Positions 44,515-54,363 of a stretch of 64,000 nucleotides of DNA are shown here, one piece after another. The stretch is from Akkermansiaceae bacterium (lineage in GTDB: Bacteria > Verrucomicrobiota > Verrucomicrobiia > Verrucomicrobiales > Akkermansiaceae), in NCBI GenBank assembly GCA_029866215.1, contig JARWZU010000003.1, forward strand, positions 1 through 64,000, read 5' to 3'. Each line of letters starts with the position of its first letter. The stretch's first letter is position 1. The notes under the pieces were generated by a model that worked only from the letters and a program-made list of their open reading frames with translations, was not told where the DNA came from and ran no database searches. The translations under genes and the position numbers were made by a program.

Positions 44515-46488
44515 TCATGCTTTGGTGTAGGCTTGTTTTTCGTGGTTGGGCGTGTCCGGAAATGCCCTGCGCAACCGCTGTTCCTTGCACAGCTTGGAAA
44601 GATAATCTTGCCTGAGTGTTCGCTCCCCACGATTCAGAATCTGGGCCAGAGATCGAATGGTGATGTAGTGGCCTTCACAGAGATTCACGATGATTTCCTC
44701 AAGCGCCTTTTTTTCCATCCATTTTTTCTCCCGCGGCTGGGCCGCGATGACCTCAAGACCCGCCCGGAATTCGGGGACCAGCAACTCGATCGAGTCCACA
44801 AACGGAAGGTGGAACTGGCTGGCGATCAAACGCCCGGACTGATCCCGGTTTGGGACCTCCCGGGTTGGAGAAATTGTAGAGCTGCCCAGGCTAATTGTGG
44901 AGCTCGCGGAGGAAATTGTAGAGCTGTCAGCGGAAATTGTAGAGCTGCCTGAGCCGAAAACGTCGTCAGGACTGGTGGCGTCCACCTGGGTGAAACGGTA
45001 AACCGCCCCGCGTCCGCTGCCAGTGAGACTCAGGAAAACCTTGTCCACCAGCAACCGGAGCACCTTGCTCACGTCCGAAGGGTGCAAATTGCTCAACTCG
45101 CACAGCCGAGCGTGGGTCAACCGTCCCTCCGACAGAGTGATGGCGAGGGCGAGCTGGGCATTTTTTCCCAGCTCCACGAACGCCGCACCGTAGGAAATCC
45201 GTAGGACGTCCAAAATCCCCGGATCGAACAGGTCCAGCATGTGCAACTCCAATATCGTCCGGTTGTTCGGCTCCATTTCCTCGCGGATGAGCGGCTTGCG
45301 CCAATGCCGGGAGGCCCAGCCGGCGAGGATCTTTTGCAATCCGGTTCCGGCCTGCTCGCCAATGTTCACGTAGCGGAACATCTCGTGGAGTGTCCGGTTC
45401 CGGCAGTCCGATTCATAGCCTTCCACCGCCGTCTCGATTGGGATGCGCATCAGGCCTGGATTGAGGAAACCGAACATGTCCGGTCGCTTCACGACGTAGA
45501 TCTTCGCCCGGTCCCGGTAATCCGCGTGAACCAGCACGTTTGCGAGCGCCTCGCGGAGCGCCACATGCACGGGAGAATCCTCCTGCCGCAGGCCGTCTAC
45601 CACTTGAAAGGGCACCTTGAGGTCCGCCGTGAGCTTGGGGTAAACTTTGAGGTAGAAACTGTAGAGGTTGCCGGCCCAGGTGCCGTCGAAGGTCACGCGA
45701 TCGATCCAGCGCTTGTCCGACTTCGACTCCGGGCGCTCCATGTAATCCAGGAGGAAATTCGGAAACACTTCCCGGATCGACCGGTGGGCACCGAACATCA
45801 GCAAGCCAGCCTTGGTGAGCCCTTCGCGCCCGGTTTCCCGGTCTCGCTTCCAGCCGCCGATCGCTCTGAGGAATTCCACGTCGTCCAAGCCGCTCCAGAC
45901 GTGGCCGGGATTTAGATTTGTGTGCGTCTGGCGGTAAATCTTGAGCGTGCCGGAATCCAGATCCGCCATGGTGTAGTCCGGCAGCAACTCGTCATCCAAA
46001 CTGTCGTGCTGCTGCTCCGCCAGCATCAGCTTCACGTCGTCATCGCTCATTCGCTGGTCGCCCTCGTGAAGGCGACGGTAGCAGTGGCCGCCGAGCGGAT
46101 TGCCATCTAGATAGACCGGGCGCTGCCGCCGCGAGGCGCGCGGGATCTCCACCGCAATGAGCGTGTGGCCGTCGATCTCCAGCGTCCGCGCGGATTCGTT
46201 GGTCAGCAGGTTGAAGCTCACCTTGCCGGGGTTGTTCGCCGTGTCGAACAAGTCCTTGAGGATCTTGTCCGGATTCTTAATCGAGTGGAAAACGAAGGTT
46301 CCGCCTTTCTCCTTCACGCCGAGCAGCACGACGCCGCCGTTGGTGTTCGCCATGGCGGCGTAACTCTTCCAGAAATCGCGGGGCAACTCGCCCTTGCCGT
46401 CCTGCCCCGCCGCCAGCTTGCACTCGAGTTCGCAGGACTCGCGCAAGGTTTCGAGGTCAGAGGTGGATTGGAGGGTGATGGGGAGCAT
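44515..46488 (-). CDS. AlbA_2/HATPase_c_4-type accessory protein inside the hsd locus
   Basis: A 657-residue protein. Residues about 15-130 form a Schlafen AlbA_2 domain (CELECKLAAGQ; AMANTNGGVVLLGVKEKG). About 290-420 form a RecG-like/HATPase_c_4 ATP-binding domain with VALREALANVLVHADYRD and NIGEQAGTGLQKIL. A winged helix lies at about 445-500. Four seven-residue SSTIS-type repeats follow (about 510-540), then a second winged helix at the C-terminus (LAQILNRGERTLRQDYLSKL). Such proteins act as DNA-binding regulators or are found beside restriction systems; the biochemical role is unproved. It lies 18 bp after hsdS in the same operon. Confidence 0.85.
   Translation of the reverse strand: MLPITLQSTSDLETLRESCELECKLAAGQDGKGELPRDFWKSYAAMANTNGGVVLLGVKEKGGTFVFHSIKNPDKILKDLFDTANNPGKVSFNLLTNESARTLEIDGHTLIAVEIPRASRRQRPVYLDGNPLGGHCYRRLHEGDQRMSDDDVKLMLAEQQHDSLDDELLPDYTMADLDSGTLKIYRQTHTNLNPGHVWSGLDDVEFLRAIGGWKRDRETGREGLTKAGLLMFGAHRSIREVFPNFLLDYMERPESKSDKRWIDRVTFDGTWAGNLYSFYLKVYPKLTADLKVPFQVVDGLRQEDSPVHVALREALANVLVHADYRDRAKIYVVKRPDMFGFLNPGLMRIPIETAVEGYESDCRNRTLHEMFRYVNIGEQAGTGLQKILAGWASRHWRKPLIREEMEPNNRTILELHMLDLFDPGILDVLRISYGAAFVELGKNAQLALAITLSEGRLTHARLCELSNLHPSDVSKVLRLLVDKVFLSLTGSGRGAVYRFTQVDATSPDDVFGSGSSTISADSSTISSASSTISLGSSTISPTREVPNRDQSGRLIASQFHLPFVDSIELLVPEFRAGLEVIAAQPREKKWMEKKALEEIIVNLCEGHYITIRSLAQILNRGERTLRQDYLSKLCKEQRLRRAFPDTPNHEKQAYTKA
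44872..44955. repeat. Four in-frame 21-bp repeats inside the hsd accessory gene
   Basis: AATTGTAGAGCTG-type units begin at 44872, 44893, 44914 and 44935. On the minus strand they encode repeats of the form xxSSTIS. Because the period is a multiple of three, gain or loss of a unit would change linker length without a frameshift. Confidence 0.88.
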
Positions 46489-46506
46489 CGTCGCTAACGG
46501 ATAGAA

Positions 46507-47742
46507 TCATACAAACATCTGCTGCAACAGCCCTTTCTTGAAGGTTTGGGTGTGGCTGATCTGCGAGGAAACGCTTTCGATCTTGCGGTCGAGCGCGGTG
46601 AGAAAGTTGGCGATCTTGGTTTGTTCGGGGATCGACGGGAACCCAAACTTGAACTTCTTTAGGTCGCTTCCATTGATGGAGTTGATCGTGGCTCCGAGAT
46701 TGATGTGAACATATCGTTTATACGTATCAGTCTGCAAAAGCTGGAACACGAATCGGTTCTGTCCTCCTCTTAGAACTGTCATGAATGCACCGTGAGTTGA
46801 AGAAGGTCCGCCTTCAGGAATGATTGCGTTCTTCCCAATCAAATTTTTTGAGCCGTTTCGCACACAGATTAAAATGTCATCAGGTCGGGACATGTTCCAC
46901 TCGTTCACTTCAACTTTCACAAACACGTTATCATCGAAGACGATTTGACCATTTTGCACATTCGAGGAACGAAGGACCAATAAGCCATCTGGTGCCACAT
47001 TTTCAGGAGTGTAAGTCAACCCGCTGACGAGTTCGCACACCTCCCCCAGCGTCTTCTCCTCCCACTCGGGGAAGTCGTTGCCGTGGTCGTCTTTGAAGCG
47101 GAGGGCTTGGGTGAAGAGCTGTTGCATCACGCCCTTCTTGTAGTCCTCCAGCAGGGCTTTCTTTTGGCTCAGTTGCCCAATCCGCCCATCCACATCCGTC
47201 AAGAATTCCGCGATCTTCCGCTGCTCGGGGAGCGTGGGATAGCTGAGCGGTATCTGCACAAAGACTTTTGATTTGATGCCCTTGGCTGTTGACCCTGTTC
47301 CTTTAGCGTCAATGGCTTTTTGAGCCGTTTCCGATCTCAACAAGTGAAAGAGGAACACTGAATGGCATCGCGATGAATCAGCTTGAAGCGTGATAATGCG
47401 CTGGCCTAGCGCGTAACGCCCGGAGGATGGATACAACGCTACATTTCCAAGCGGAGCTTCGGTCGTGAACAAGACGTCGTCCGCCTGTGGTATCCCTCTT
47501 CTCATCCACATGTCGTATTGATCTTCCTCAATGTATTCATCGGCGGTAAAATCCAGATAGCCTTCCCTCACGTTCCTGGCGGTGATCAACGGAACCCCAC
47601 TGTCGGCTTTCGGCGGAGCTTTACCTCTATAGTCGATAACTTTTTTCAGTTGCTCGGAAATCGTGCTGACTTCCCACTCTCCCTTAAATCCAGGAAACCG
47701 GAGCTCTGGCACATGCTGCTGTTCGGTCCTCGCAGTCATCAC
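46507..47742 (-). CDS. hsdS: Type I restriction-modification specificity subunit
   Basis: A 411-residue HsdS with two target-recognition domains, each ended by a conserved helical spacer: PEQRKIAEFLTDVDGRIGQL after the first and PEQTKIANFLTALDRKIESV after the second. The two halves define a bipartite DNA target; the site cannot be read from sequence. Both TRDs are intact. The start ATG overlaps the end of hsdM by four bases, the usual coupling. Confidence 0.95.
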   Translation of the reverse strand: MMTARTEQQHVPELRFPGFKGEWEVSTISEQLKKVIDYRGKAPPKADSGVPLITARNVREGYLDFTADEYIEEDQYDMWMRRGIPQADDVLFTTEAPLGNVALYPSSGRYALGQRIITLQADSSRCHSVFLFHLLRSETAQKAIDAKGTGSTAKGIKSKVFVQIPLSYPTLPEQRKIAEFLTDVDGRIGQLSQKKALLEDYKKGVMQQLFTQALRFKDDHGNDFPEWEEKTLGEVCELVSGLTYTPENVAPDGLLVLRSSNVQNGQIVFDDNVFVKVEVNEWNMSRPDDILICVRNGSKNLIGKNAIIPEGGPSSTHGAFMTVLRGGQNRFVFQLLQTDTYKRYVHINLGATINSINGSDLKKFKFGFPSIPEQTKIANFLTALDRKIESVSSQISHTQTFKKGLLQQMFV

Positions 47743-49307
47743 AGTGGCGTTTTGATTCCCAGTTCCGCACAGAAACTAGCGATGAACTGATTCGTTCTCG
47801 ACATTTCGCTCTCTAAAGCCGTGAGCTTTGATGCAATCTCATCCAGATTGATTGAATCCTCTTTGTCGAAGGTATCGACGAAACGCGGGATGTTCAGGTT
47901 GTAGTCGTTTTCCTCCACCTCGCTCTGCTCGGCGACGTGGCTGAACTTGGCGATGCTCTCCCGTTTCTGATAGGTGCTGACGATGCGCTCGATGTGCTCG
48001 GGACGGAGCTTATTTTGGTTGCCCACCTTTTCAAACCCTTGGCTGGCGTCGATGAAGAGGATGTCATCGGGGTTCTCGCGCTGCTTTTTGAAGACGAGAA
48101 CGCAGGTGGGAATGCCAGCACCGTAGAAGATATTGGCCGGAAGGCCGATGACGGCATCGAGGTAGTTGCAATCCTCGATGAGGTAGCGGCGGATGTGCCC
48201 CTCCGCACCGCCACGGAACAAGACGCCGTGCGGCAGGACGCAGGCCATGGTGGCGCCGCTGTCCAGGTGGTGGACCATGTGCTGGACGAAGGCGAAGTCG
48301 GCCTTGGTCTTGGGGGCCAGCTTGCCATAGGCGCTGAAGCGGTCGTCGCTCTCATGGATGGCGCTGGCGGACCAGTCGGCGGAGAAGGGCGGATTGGCGA
48401 CGATGGCCTCGAAGCGCAGGTCGGCGTGCTCAGGCGCGGGATGCTCCAGGGTGTCCTCGTTCTTCAGGTCGAAGCGCTGATAATGCACGCCGTGCAGGAT
48501 CATGTTCATGCGGGCGAGGTTGTAGGTGGTGGGGTTCATCTCCTGCCCGTAGAAGTGGCCCACATCCTCAACCTCCTTCGCCACGCGCAGCAGCAGGGAG
48601 CCAGAGCCGCAGGTGGGGTCATAGACGCTCTTGAGCTTCTTTTTCCCGGTGGTGACGATCTTCGCCAGAATGGTGCTGACCTCCTGCGGCGTGTAGAACT
48701 CGCCGGCCTTTTTCCCCGCACCGCTGGCGAACTGCCCGATGAGGTATTCATAGGCATCCCCCAGCACGTCGGCCTCAGTATCGGCGAGGCGGAAGTCGAT
48801 CTTGTCGAGGTGGGCGAGAACCTTGGCGATGAGTTCGTTTTTCTGGTTCTCGGTTTTCCCGAGCTTGGACGAGCCGAGATCGAGATCCTCGAACAGCCCC
48901 TCGAAGTCATCCTCGCTGGCGTGGCCCATGGTGCTGGCCTCGATGTGCTTGAGGACGGCGGTGAGGTCTTCGAGGATGAAGTTGTCGGTCTTCTGGGCGC
49001 CTTTTCCCGCCACCTTGGAGAAGAGTTCGGTGGGTTTCAGGAAGTAGCCGAGGCGTTCGATGGCCTCCTCCTTGATGGCGGCGAGCAATTCAGAGCCCTT
49101 TTTCGTGGTTTCGTCGATGAAGTCGAACTTGATGCCGTCGTGCTTCAAGATCTCATCCGCGAAGAGGTGCATCCGCTCGGAGAGGTATTTGTAGAAGATG
49201 AAGCCGAGGATGTAGTCGCGGAACTCATCCGCGCCCATTTTACCGCGGAGGGTATTGGCGATGTTCCAGAGCTGGGTTTGGAGGGTCTTCTTGTGGTCTT
49301 CGGACAT
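47739..49307 (-). CDS. hsdM: Type I DNA methyltransferase (N6-adenine) subunit
   Basis: A 522-residue HsdM. The N-terminal helical domain (LWNIANTLRGKMGADEFRDY) is followed by the SAM-binding motif DPTCGSGSLLL and the catalytic NPPF in EAIVANPPFSADWS. It methylates adenine in the target set by HsdS, protecting host DNA. It is the first gene of the leftward operon hsdM-hsdS-accessory-hsdR. It most resembles the type IC group (EcoR124-like), by recall. Confidence 0.96.
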   Translation of the reverse strand: MSEDHKKTLQTQLWNIANTLRGKMGADEFRDYILGFIFYKYLSERMHLFADEILKHDGIKFDFIDETTKKGSELLAAIKEEAIERLGYFLKPTELFSKVAGKGAQKTDNFILEDLTAVLKHIEASTMGHASEDDFEGLFEDLDLGSSKLGKTENQKNELIAKVLAHLDKIDFRLADTEADVLGDAYEYLIGQFASGAGKKAGEFYTPQEVSTILAKIVTTGKKKLKSVYDPTCGSGSLLLRVAKEVEDVGHFYGQEMNPTTYNLARMNMILHGVHYQRFDLKNEDTLEHPAPEHADLRFEAIVANPPFSADWSASAIHESDDRFSAYGKLAPKTKADFAFVQHMVHHLDSGATMACVLPHGVLFRGGAEGHIRRYLIEDCNYLDAVIGLPANIFYGAGIPTCVLVFKKQRENPDDILFIDASQGFEKVGNQNKLRPEHIERIVSTYQKRESIAKFSHVAEQSEVEENDYNLNIPRFVDTFDKEDSINLDEIASKLTALESEMSRTNQFIASFCAELGIKTPL

Positions 49308-49867
49308 AAAAATTGGATATCGGATGCTCCCACTTTAGCAGCAGGCGTGGGACAAATAGGGGGATACGCTCAAAAAATCTGAAAGAAGTTTCACTTTTGG
49401 AGAATTTCAAACCCTGTGTGCCGTGATCGTTCACCTTTGAGCATCTGCCTCAAGGAAAATTCTAACATTCATGAGCGGATCCGGGGTTGGATTTGGCTGG
49501 GGATTTCTCGCTTCCACGAGGTGGTCTCAGGGATAGCTCGGGTGGCAGATGGGGCCGGTGCGACGCAGGCGGCGTGCGCGGAGGCCTCAATGGCTGATAC
49601 GGAGGCGAAATTGCCCACCTGCAGGAAGGAATTTGAAATTCAGCACTCTCTCACCCAATGGGTGAACCCGTTAGGCATTGGTTTTCGTTTTCAAACGCCG
49701 ACACGATCAGCACTTGTGCTCCTCGGCATCAATTTCAACGGCGGATGAGAGGTAAAAATAACGTCACTCATTGTGCGCTGGTCTGATCTGATGCGAGCAA
49801 ACGCGCGCTGCCTCATTTTCTACTAAGATCTTACGGGGACATCCGTTTCTACTTCATCACGGTCACA
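49308..49867. other. Intergenic region upstream of hsdM and of the TonB receptor
   Basis: About 560 bases separating two divergent transcription units. It must hold both promoters. An open frame of about 110 codons on the plus strand (49416-49748) has no coding signature. A weak inverted repeat CCAATG/CATTGG (49655-49681) is present. I see no riboswitch. Confidence 0.5.
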
Positions 49868-51967
49868 ATGAATTCCCCGCTCCCGCTCATCCTTCTCGCC
49901 GCAGCTGCTCCGGCATTTGCCCAAAGCCTACTGGACCCACTCGTCGTCACCGCTTCCCGCTCGGAACAAGAATCCAGCCAAACGCCTTATTCGACGACGA
50001 TGCTCGATGCGGACTATTTACGGGAAAACACCCGGCGTACCTTACCCGATGCTTTGCAATACACGCCGGGAATTCTCATTCAAAAAACCGCTCACGGTCA
50101 CGGCTCCCCATTCATCCGCGGCTTCACCGGGCGACAGAATCTCTTGCTCGTCGATGGCGTGCGCGTGAATAACTCCACCTTCCGCAGCGGCGCGGTCCAG
50201 TATTGGAATACCGTCGATTCTCTCGCCATCGACCACCTGGAATTGATCAAAAGCCAAGGTTCCGTGCTTTACGGCTCCGATGCGATCGGCGGCACCCTCA
50301 ATGCCTTTACCAAATCCTCTGACTTCCGCAGCAAGCCCGCGGATCAATTCTATCAGGCAGGGTCCGCCGCGTATGAATACCGCAGCAATGGCCAAGGGAG
50401 CCACATCGGACGCCTTGAGGCAGAAACTGGCATCGGCGGTCAATTCGGCGCATGGCTGGGAATCTCTACCAAGGAATTTGGGGATATCGAAGACTCTGCC
50501 GTCGGGCGCATGAAAAATACCGGCTACCCCGAGAAAGATCTCGATCTGCGCTTCGACTGGGCGCTCTCACCTCACTCGACCGTCACCCTTGCGCACCATT
50601 CGATCAACCAAGACGATGTCTCACGCTGGCATCGCACGTCGGAGAATCCCGGCTGGACTCACGGCAGCCATGTCGCCACCCCCGGAACTTGGGCGGCCGA
50701 TACCTACGACCAAGAACGATCCCTGACCTACCTCCGCTACGCCGGAGAAAATGCCACTGCCCAAGCGCCGATCCAACGCTGGAGCTCGACGCTGTCATTC
50801 CAAACCTCCGCCGATTCCGAATTTCAAAATCGCACGGGCGATCCCAGCGCCGGTAGCCAGCCGATCCGCAACACATCGATCGACCTGCAAACGACAGGAC
50901 TCGACCTGCTCCTCGAATCTGCCGTCGGTCCGGGCTCGCTCGTCTATGGCGTCGATTATTACCACGATGAGGTCGATTCATTCGGAAGTAAAAACAACCT
51001 CGCGGGCACCAGGTATGCCGAGAGTCTGCCGATCGCCGACGATTCCCAATACGATCTGCTTGGCGCGTACGCTCAATACATTTGGCAAACCACCGAGCGC
51101 CTCGAAATCACCAGTGGCGCCCGCTACACCTTGGCCCAAGCCCATCTCGGTCGCTTCGCCGGTGGCACTGATCAATCGCGCGAGTGGGATGCAACCGTCG
51201 GCTCCTTGCGCGGCAGCTATGCGGTCAATGACGCCTGGAATCTCTTCGGCGGAGTCGCTCAAGCGTTTCGCGCGCCCAATCTCGATGACCTCTCTGGCAA
51301 TTTAGTTTCCAAATCCGGCAATACCGCCTTGGGCGCCGTGGACGTCAACCCCGAGCATTTTCTCACCTACGAACTCGGCACTCGGCATCATACCGAAAAC
51401 ACCTCCCTCAGCCTCGCCGTTTTCTACACCGACGTGCAAGATTTGATCGTCTCCGCCTACACCGACCCATCGCTCAAGACCTCCATCGCTACCAATGCAG
51501 GCGACGGCTACATGAAAGGCGTCGAACTGGAAGGTGCCTGGCGCTTCCAACCGCAATGGACACTTTCCGGCTTCACCGCCTGGCAAGACGGCCGCACTCA
51601 ATCGCCATCCTACGTCGGCGGGGCCATTACCGATAAACCAAACTCCCGCCTCCTTCCGCTTTCTGGCTCCCTCGCCCTCCGCTGGGACGATCCTTCTAAA
51701 AAAATCTGGATCGAGGGCCGCATCCTCGGTGCCATCGCCGAAGACCGGATCGACCCGGTTGACCAAGCGGCCGACAGTCAGCGCGTGCCCACAGGCGGCA
51801 CCCCCGGCTACCTCGTCACCTCCCTCCGCGCAGGTTGGAGCGTCACTCCACGGCTCAATCTCACCTGCGGCATCGAGAACCTAACGGACGAAGACTACCG
51901 CAATCACGGCTCCGGCCAAAACGAGCCGGGGGTCAACGGCATCTTCGGCGCTAAAGTCACTTGGTAA
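49868..51967 (+). CDS. TonB-dependent outer-membrane receptor
   Basis: A 699-residue receptor with a short signal peptide (MNSPLPLILLAAAAPAFAQS), a plug domain (PLVVTASRSEQES; LPDALQYTPGILIQK; PFIRGFTGRQNLLLVDGVRV; GSVLYGSDAIGG) and a 22-strand barrel ending in KVTW. It imports a chelated metal, vitamin or oligosaccharide across the outer membrane using TonB energy. The TRLQ-like plug motifs resemble haem or siderophore receptors, but the ligand cannot be named. The MFS transporter gene follows 124 bp downstream and may move the same substrate across the inner membrane. Confidence 0.93.
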   Translation: MNSPLPLILLAAAAPAFAQSLLDPLVVTASRSEQESSQTPYSTTMLDADYLRENTRRTLPDALQYTPGILIQKTAHGHGSPFIRGFTGRQNLLLVDGVRVNNSTFRSGAVQYWNTVDSLAIDHLELIKSQGSVLYGSDAIGGTLNAFTKSSDFRSKPADQFYQAGSAAYEYRSNGQGSHIGRLEAETGIGGQFGAWLGISTKEFGDIEDSAVGRMKNTGYPEKDLDLRFDWALSPHSTVTLAHHSINQDDVSRWHRTSENPGWTHGSHVATPGTWAADTYDQERSLTYLRYAGENATAQAPIQRWSSTLSFQTSADSEFQNRTGDPSAGSQPIRNTSIDLQTTGLDLLLESAVGPGSLVYGVDYYHDEVDSFGSKNNLAGTRYAESLPIADDSQYDLLGAYAQYIWQTTERLEITSGARYTLAQAHLGRFAGGTDQSREWDATVGSLRGSYAVNDAWNLFGGVAQAFRAPNLDDLSGNLVSKSGNTALGAVDVNPEHFLTYELGTRHHTENTSLSLAVFYTDVQDLIVSAYTDPSLKTSIATNAGDGYMKGVELEGAWRFQPQWTLSGFTAWQDGRTQSPSYVGGAITDKPNSRLLPLSGSLALRWDDPSKKIWIEGRILGAIAEDRIDPVDQAADSQRVPTGGTPGYLVTSLRAGWSVTPRLNLTCGIENLTDEDYRNHGSGQNEPGVNGIFGAKVTW

Positions 51968-52091
51968 ACACCTCGTGCCAGATCATCGCGCCCTGCCCGA
52001 GACCGCGGTGGAGGAAAGGGCGGCGGGAAATTTAACATTTCAGGAATTAGACTCGCGTGGGGGTGGAGGGGCTGGGTTAATTCCTCCGCCG

Positions 52092-53369
52092 ATGAGCCAT
52101 GCTTCAAAACCCACTGATCCGCACGAACTAGGCGAGCGGTCGCTTTCGCCACAGCAAGTGCGCTCTGGAATTGCTGCTTGGCTAGGCTGGCTTTTCGACG
52201 GGTTGGACATGCACTTGTACACGCTGGTGGCGACCGCGTTTGTGGCGCAACTGTTGATGACCGGTGAGAGCGACCCCGAGGTGGGGAAAAAGGCATCCAT
52301 CATCCAGGCCGCGTTCCTCGTCGGCTGGGCACTCGGCGGTGGGGTCTTCGGGCGTGTGGCAGATCTTCTAGGCCGGAGCAAAGCCTTGGTGCTGACGATT
52401 CTCACGTACGCCTTGTTTACCGGCTTATCCTTTTTCGCAACGGAATGGTGGCATCTGATGGCCTTCCGATTTCTGGCCGCACTGGGCATCGGCGGGGAGT
52501 GGGCGGTAGGCGCGTCGTTGATCTCCGAGACCTGGCCGAAGCGGTGGCGTCCGTGGATCGCGGCGACTTTGCAGAGCGCGGTCAACTGCGGAATCTTGCT
52601 CGCTTGCCTTGCGGGCGCCTTGCTGAAAGGGCATCCGCCGCAGTGGATTTTCCTCGTCGGGGTCCTGCCGGCATTCGTCACCCTGTGGATTCGGAGCGCG
52701 GTGCCAGAGACCGAGGAGTGGAAGGAGGCAAGAAACGACCAACCTGCCCCACAGCTTCGCGAGCTTTTCGGAAAGCAAGTGCGTGGCGTCACGCTGAGGG
52801 TCAGCTTGGTTTGTGCGGTCGCGCTCACTGCGCATTGGACGTTCATGTTCTGGCAGCAGAGTTACATCCGCGGGCTGGCAGAAGTGGGGGACTTGAAGGC
52901 CTCCAAGGATGGGGCCACCGTCATGGCATTGCTCTGGATCATGGTCGGCTCGCTCATCGGAAATTTCATCGCTGGCGGCCTTGCCAAGGTATTCGGATAC
53001 GGCAAGGCCATCGCACTGATGCTGGCCGGCTATTTCATCCTCATGTGGTTCACCTTTTCCAGCTTGCACTCGCTCGCGGTGACTTACGGGCTTTTCGCAG
53101 CGATCGGCGTGATGCAAGGGTGCTTTGGGCTATTCACCATGTGTCTGCCGCCGCTTTTCCCGGTGCTTTTGCGCAGCACGGGTGCGGGGTTCTGCTACAA
53201 CATCGGCCGGATTCTCTCCGCAGTGGGCGTGGTGTTTTTTGGAATTTTCAACAAAGTTCAGGGTGACTTCGCTGGGGTCTTGCTCACCGCCTCGTGGCTT
53301 TTCATCCCCGCCGCGCTTTTCGCACTGCTCCTGCCGGAGCCGGACGAGCTCGAGGCGGCGTCACACTAA
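52092..53369 (+). CDS. MFS transporter
   Basis: A 425-residue protein with 12 predicted membrane segments. It carries the MFS loop motif GRVADLLGRSKAL between helices 2 and 3, and RFLAALGIGGEWAVGASLIS. The style is that of the sugar porter/aromatic acid:H+ symporter branch. ATG 52092 is preferred; the frame opens at 51975 but the extra 39 residues are Pro/Gly-rich and not membrane-like. The substrate is unknown. The 3' end overlaps the convergent glycosyltransferase gene by nine bases. Confidence 0.88.
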   Translation: MSHASKPTDPHELGERSLSPQQVRSGIAAWLGWLFDGLDMHLYTLVATAFVAQLLMTGESDPEVGKKASIIQAAFLVGWALGGGVFGRVADLLGRSKALVLTILTYALFTGLSFFATEWWHLMAFRFLAALGIGGEWAVGASLISETWPKRWRPWIAATLQSAVNCGILLACLAGALLKGHPPQWIFLVGVLPAFVTLWIRSAVPETEEWKEARNDQPAPQLRELFGKQVRGVTLRVSLVCAVALTAHWTFMFWQQSYIRGLAEVGDLKASKDGATVMALLWIMVGSLIGNFIAGGLAKVFGYGKAIALMLAGYFILMWFTFSSLHSLAVTYGLFAAIGVMQGCFGLFTMCLPPLFPVLLRSTGAGFCYNIGRILSAVGVVFFGIFNKVQGDFAGVLLTASWLFIPAALFALLLPEPDELEAASH

Positions 53370-54308
53370 CTTATCCGCGACCGCCCGCCAAACCCGCTCA
53401 GTTTCGAGCTCAACCTGGCATCGGCGATCCAGCGGGCACTTCGCGAGCAAACACGGCGCGCACTCCACGTGATGCCTCACCACCCCATGACGCCGGCCAA
53501 GCGGACGCTTCCACGCTGGATCATTTGGCCCAAACAAGGTCACACACGTCGCGCCAGCATGACCTGCGAGATGAGGCAGCGATCCATCCGCAGCGATCAC
53601 GACCGGGTAGTTTGCCAAGAGCGGCCATGCCTCACCGCCGAGCGACCAGGGGAAAATTTCAACACCCTCGCCCAATCGAGCGGAGAGCATCTGCCCCAAG
53701 CCACGCTCGCCGGCCTCAACGGCCACACTCACTGATTTGCCCGCATCCTGGAGCTTCAAGCCAAGCTCCACCCAGCGCTCAATCTGCCACTCATGGCTTG
53801 GGCCAAAATCCGAGCCGGGGCAAAGCAAGACCGAGCCATCGACCGGCCGAATGCTTAAATCCGCCGGCGCAAAAAACTCAGCGCGTTCAGTGGCGACTCC
53901 TAACAATTCCACTGCGGCCAAGTAATGGCGGACGCGATGCTCCAACGGCCCAGCCCGCACCTCAAGCGGGTGCGTGAGCAGCTTGCTTAACTTGCGCTCC
54001 GCAATCCCGAGTCGGCGTGGAATGCCCGCAATTTTAAAAACCTCTGCTGCGACTCCGGCCTCCCAAGCGAGGGATGCCTCCCAGGTTCCTGAAAGCCCCG
54101 CAGCCACCGCCTTCGGCTCCGAGTTTGGTGAAAAATCCATCACCGCCAGCCCCTTTAGGCTTTCCCAAAATTCACGCTGATCCGCGGGGCATACGACTCC
54201 CACGGCCATCCCCGCGGCCATCAGCGCCCGCACTGCGGGCACGGCGAAACACGCCTCATCCCACCGCTCCGGCGCAGCCACCAGCATTCCTCCAGCAATC
54301 ATGGTCAC
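53361..54308 (-). CDS. Family 9 glycosyltransferase (ADP-heptose:LPS heptosyltransferase-like)
   Basis: A 315-residue GT-B protein with the GT9 features FAVPAVRALMAAG at the N-terminus, LLCPGSDFGPSHEWQIERW in the middle and the nucleotide-sugar site ADGSLPHLAGHAGATCVTLFG with GPNDPAWKRPLG. It probably adds heptose or a related sugar to the LPS core. No other LPS gene is adjacent (kdsB is about 26 kb away). Four Cys near the C-terminus (CAPCLLAKCPLDRRC) match the C-terminal Cys cluster seen in some GT9 proteins. Confidence 0.88.
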   Translation of the reverse strand: MTMIAGGMLVAAPERWDEACFAVPAVRALMAAGMAVGVVCPADQREFWESLKGLAVMDFSPNSEPKAVAAGLSGTWEASLAWEAGVAAEVFKIAGIPRRLGIAERKLSKLLTHPLEVRAGPLEHRVRHYLAAVELLGVATERAEFFAPADLSIRPVDGSVLLCPGSDFGPSHEWQIERWVELGLKLQDAGKSVSVAVEAGERGLGQMLSARLGEGVEIFPWSLGGEAWPLLANYPVVIAADGSLPHLAGHAGATCVTLFGPNDPAWKRPLGRRHGVVRHHVECAPCLLAKCPLDRRCQVELETERVWRAVADKLV

Positions 54309-54363
54309 CCATTTAGGCTAGGGTAGCGGGGCCACGCCGCAAACTCCAAAATCACCCCTCCGG

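Noticed and set aside
41390..49307. Restriction locus as a recently acquired island with integrase or attachment sites
   Set aside because: No integrase, tRNA end or flanking direct repeat is visible, and base composition does not differ obviously by eye.
47937..49382. 481-codon open frame on the plus strand
   Set aside because: Antisense to hsdM, whose methyltransferase motifs are unmistakable. The composition (Val, Glu, Asp, Gly, Leu) is typical of a shadow frame.
49416..49748. 110-codon plus-strand frame in the gap before the TonB receptor
   Set aside because: No domain, no convincing start context and mixed composition; not supportable as a gene.
49742..49867. Cobalamin riboswitch before the TonB receptor
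   Set aside because: The B12-box and surrounding conserved elements are not recognisable.
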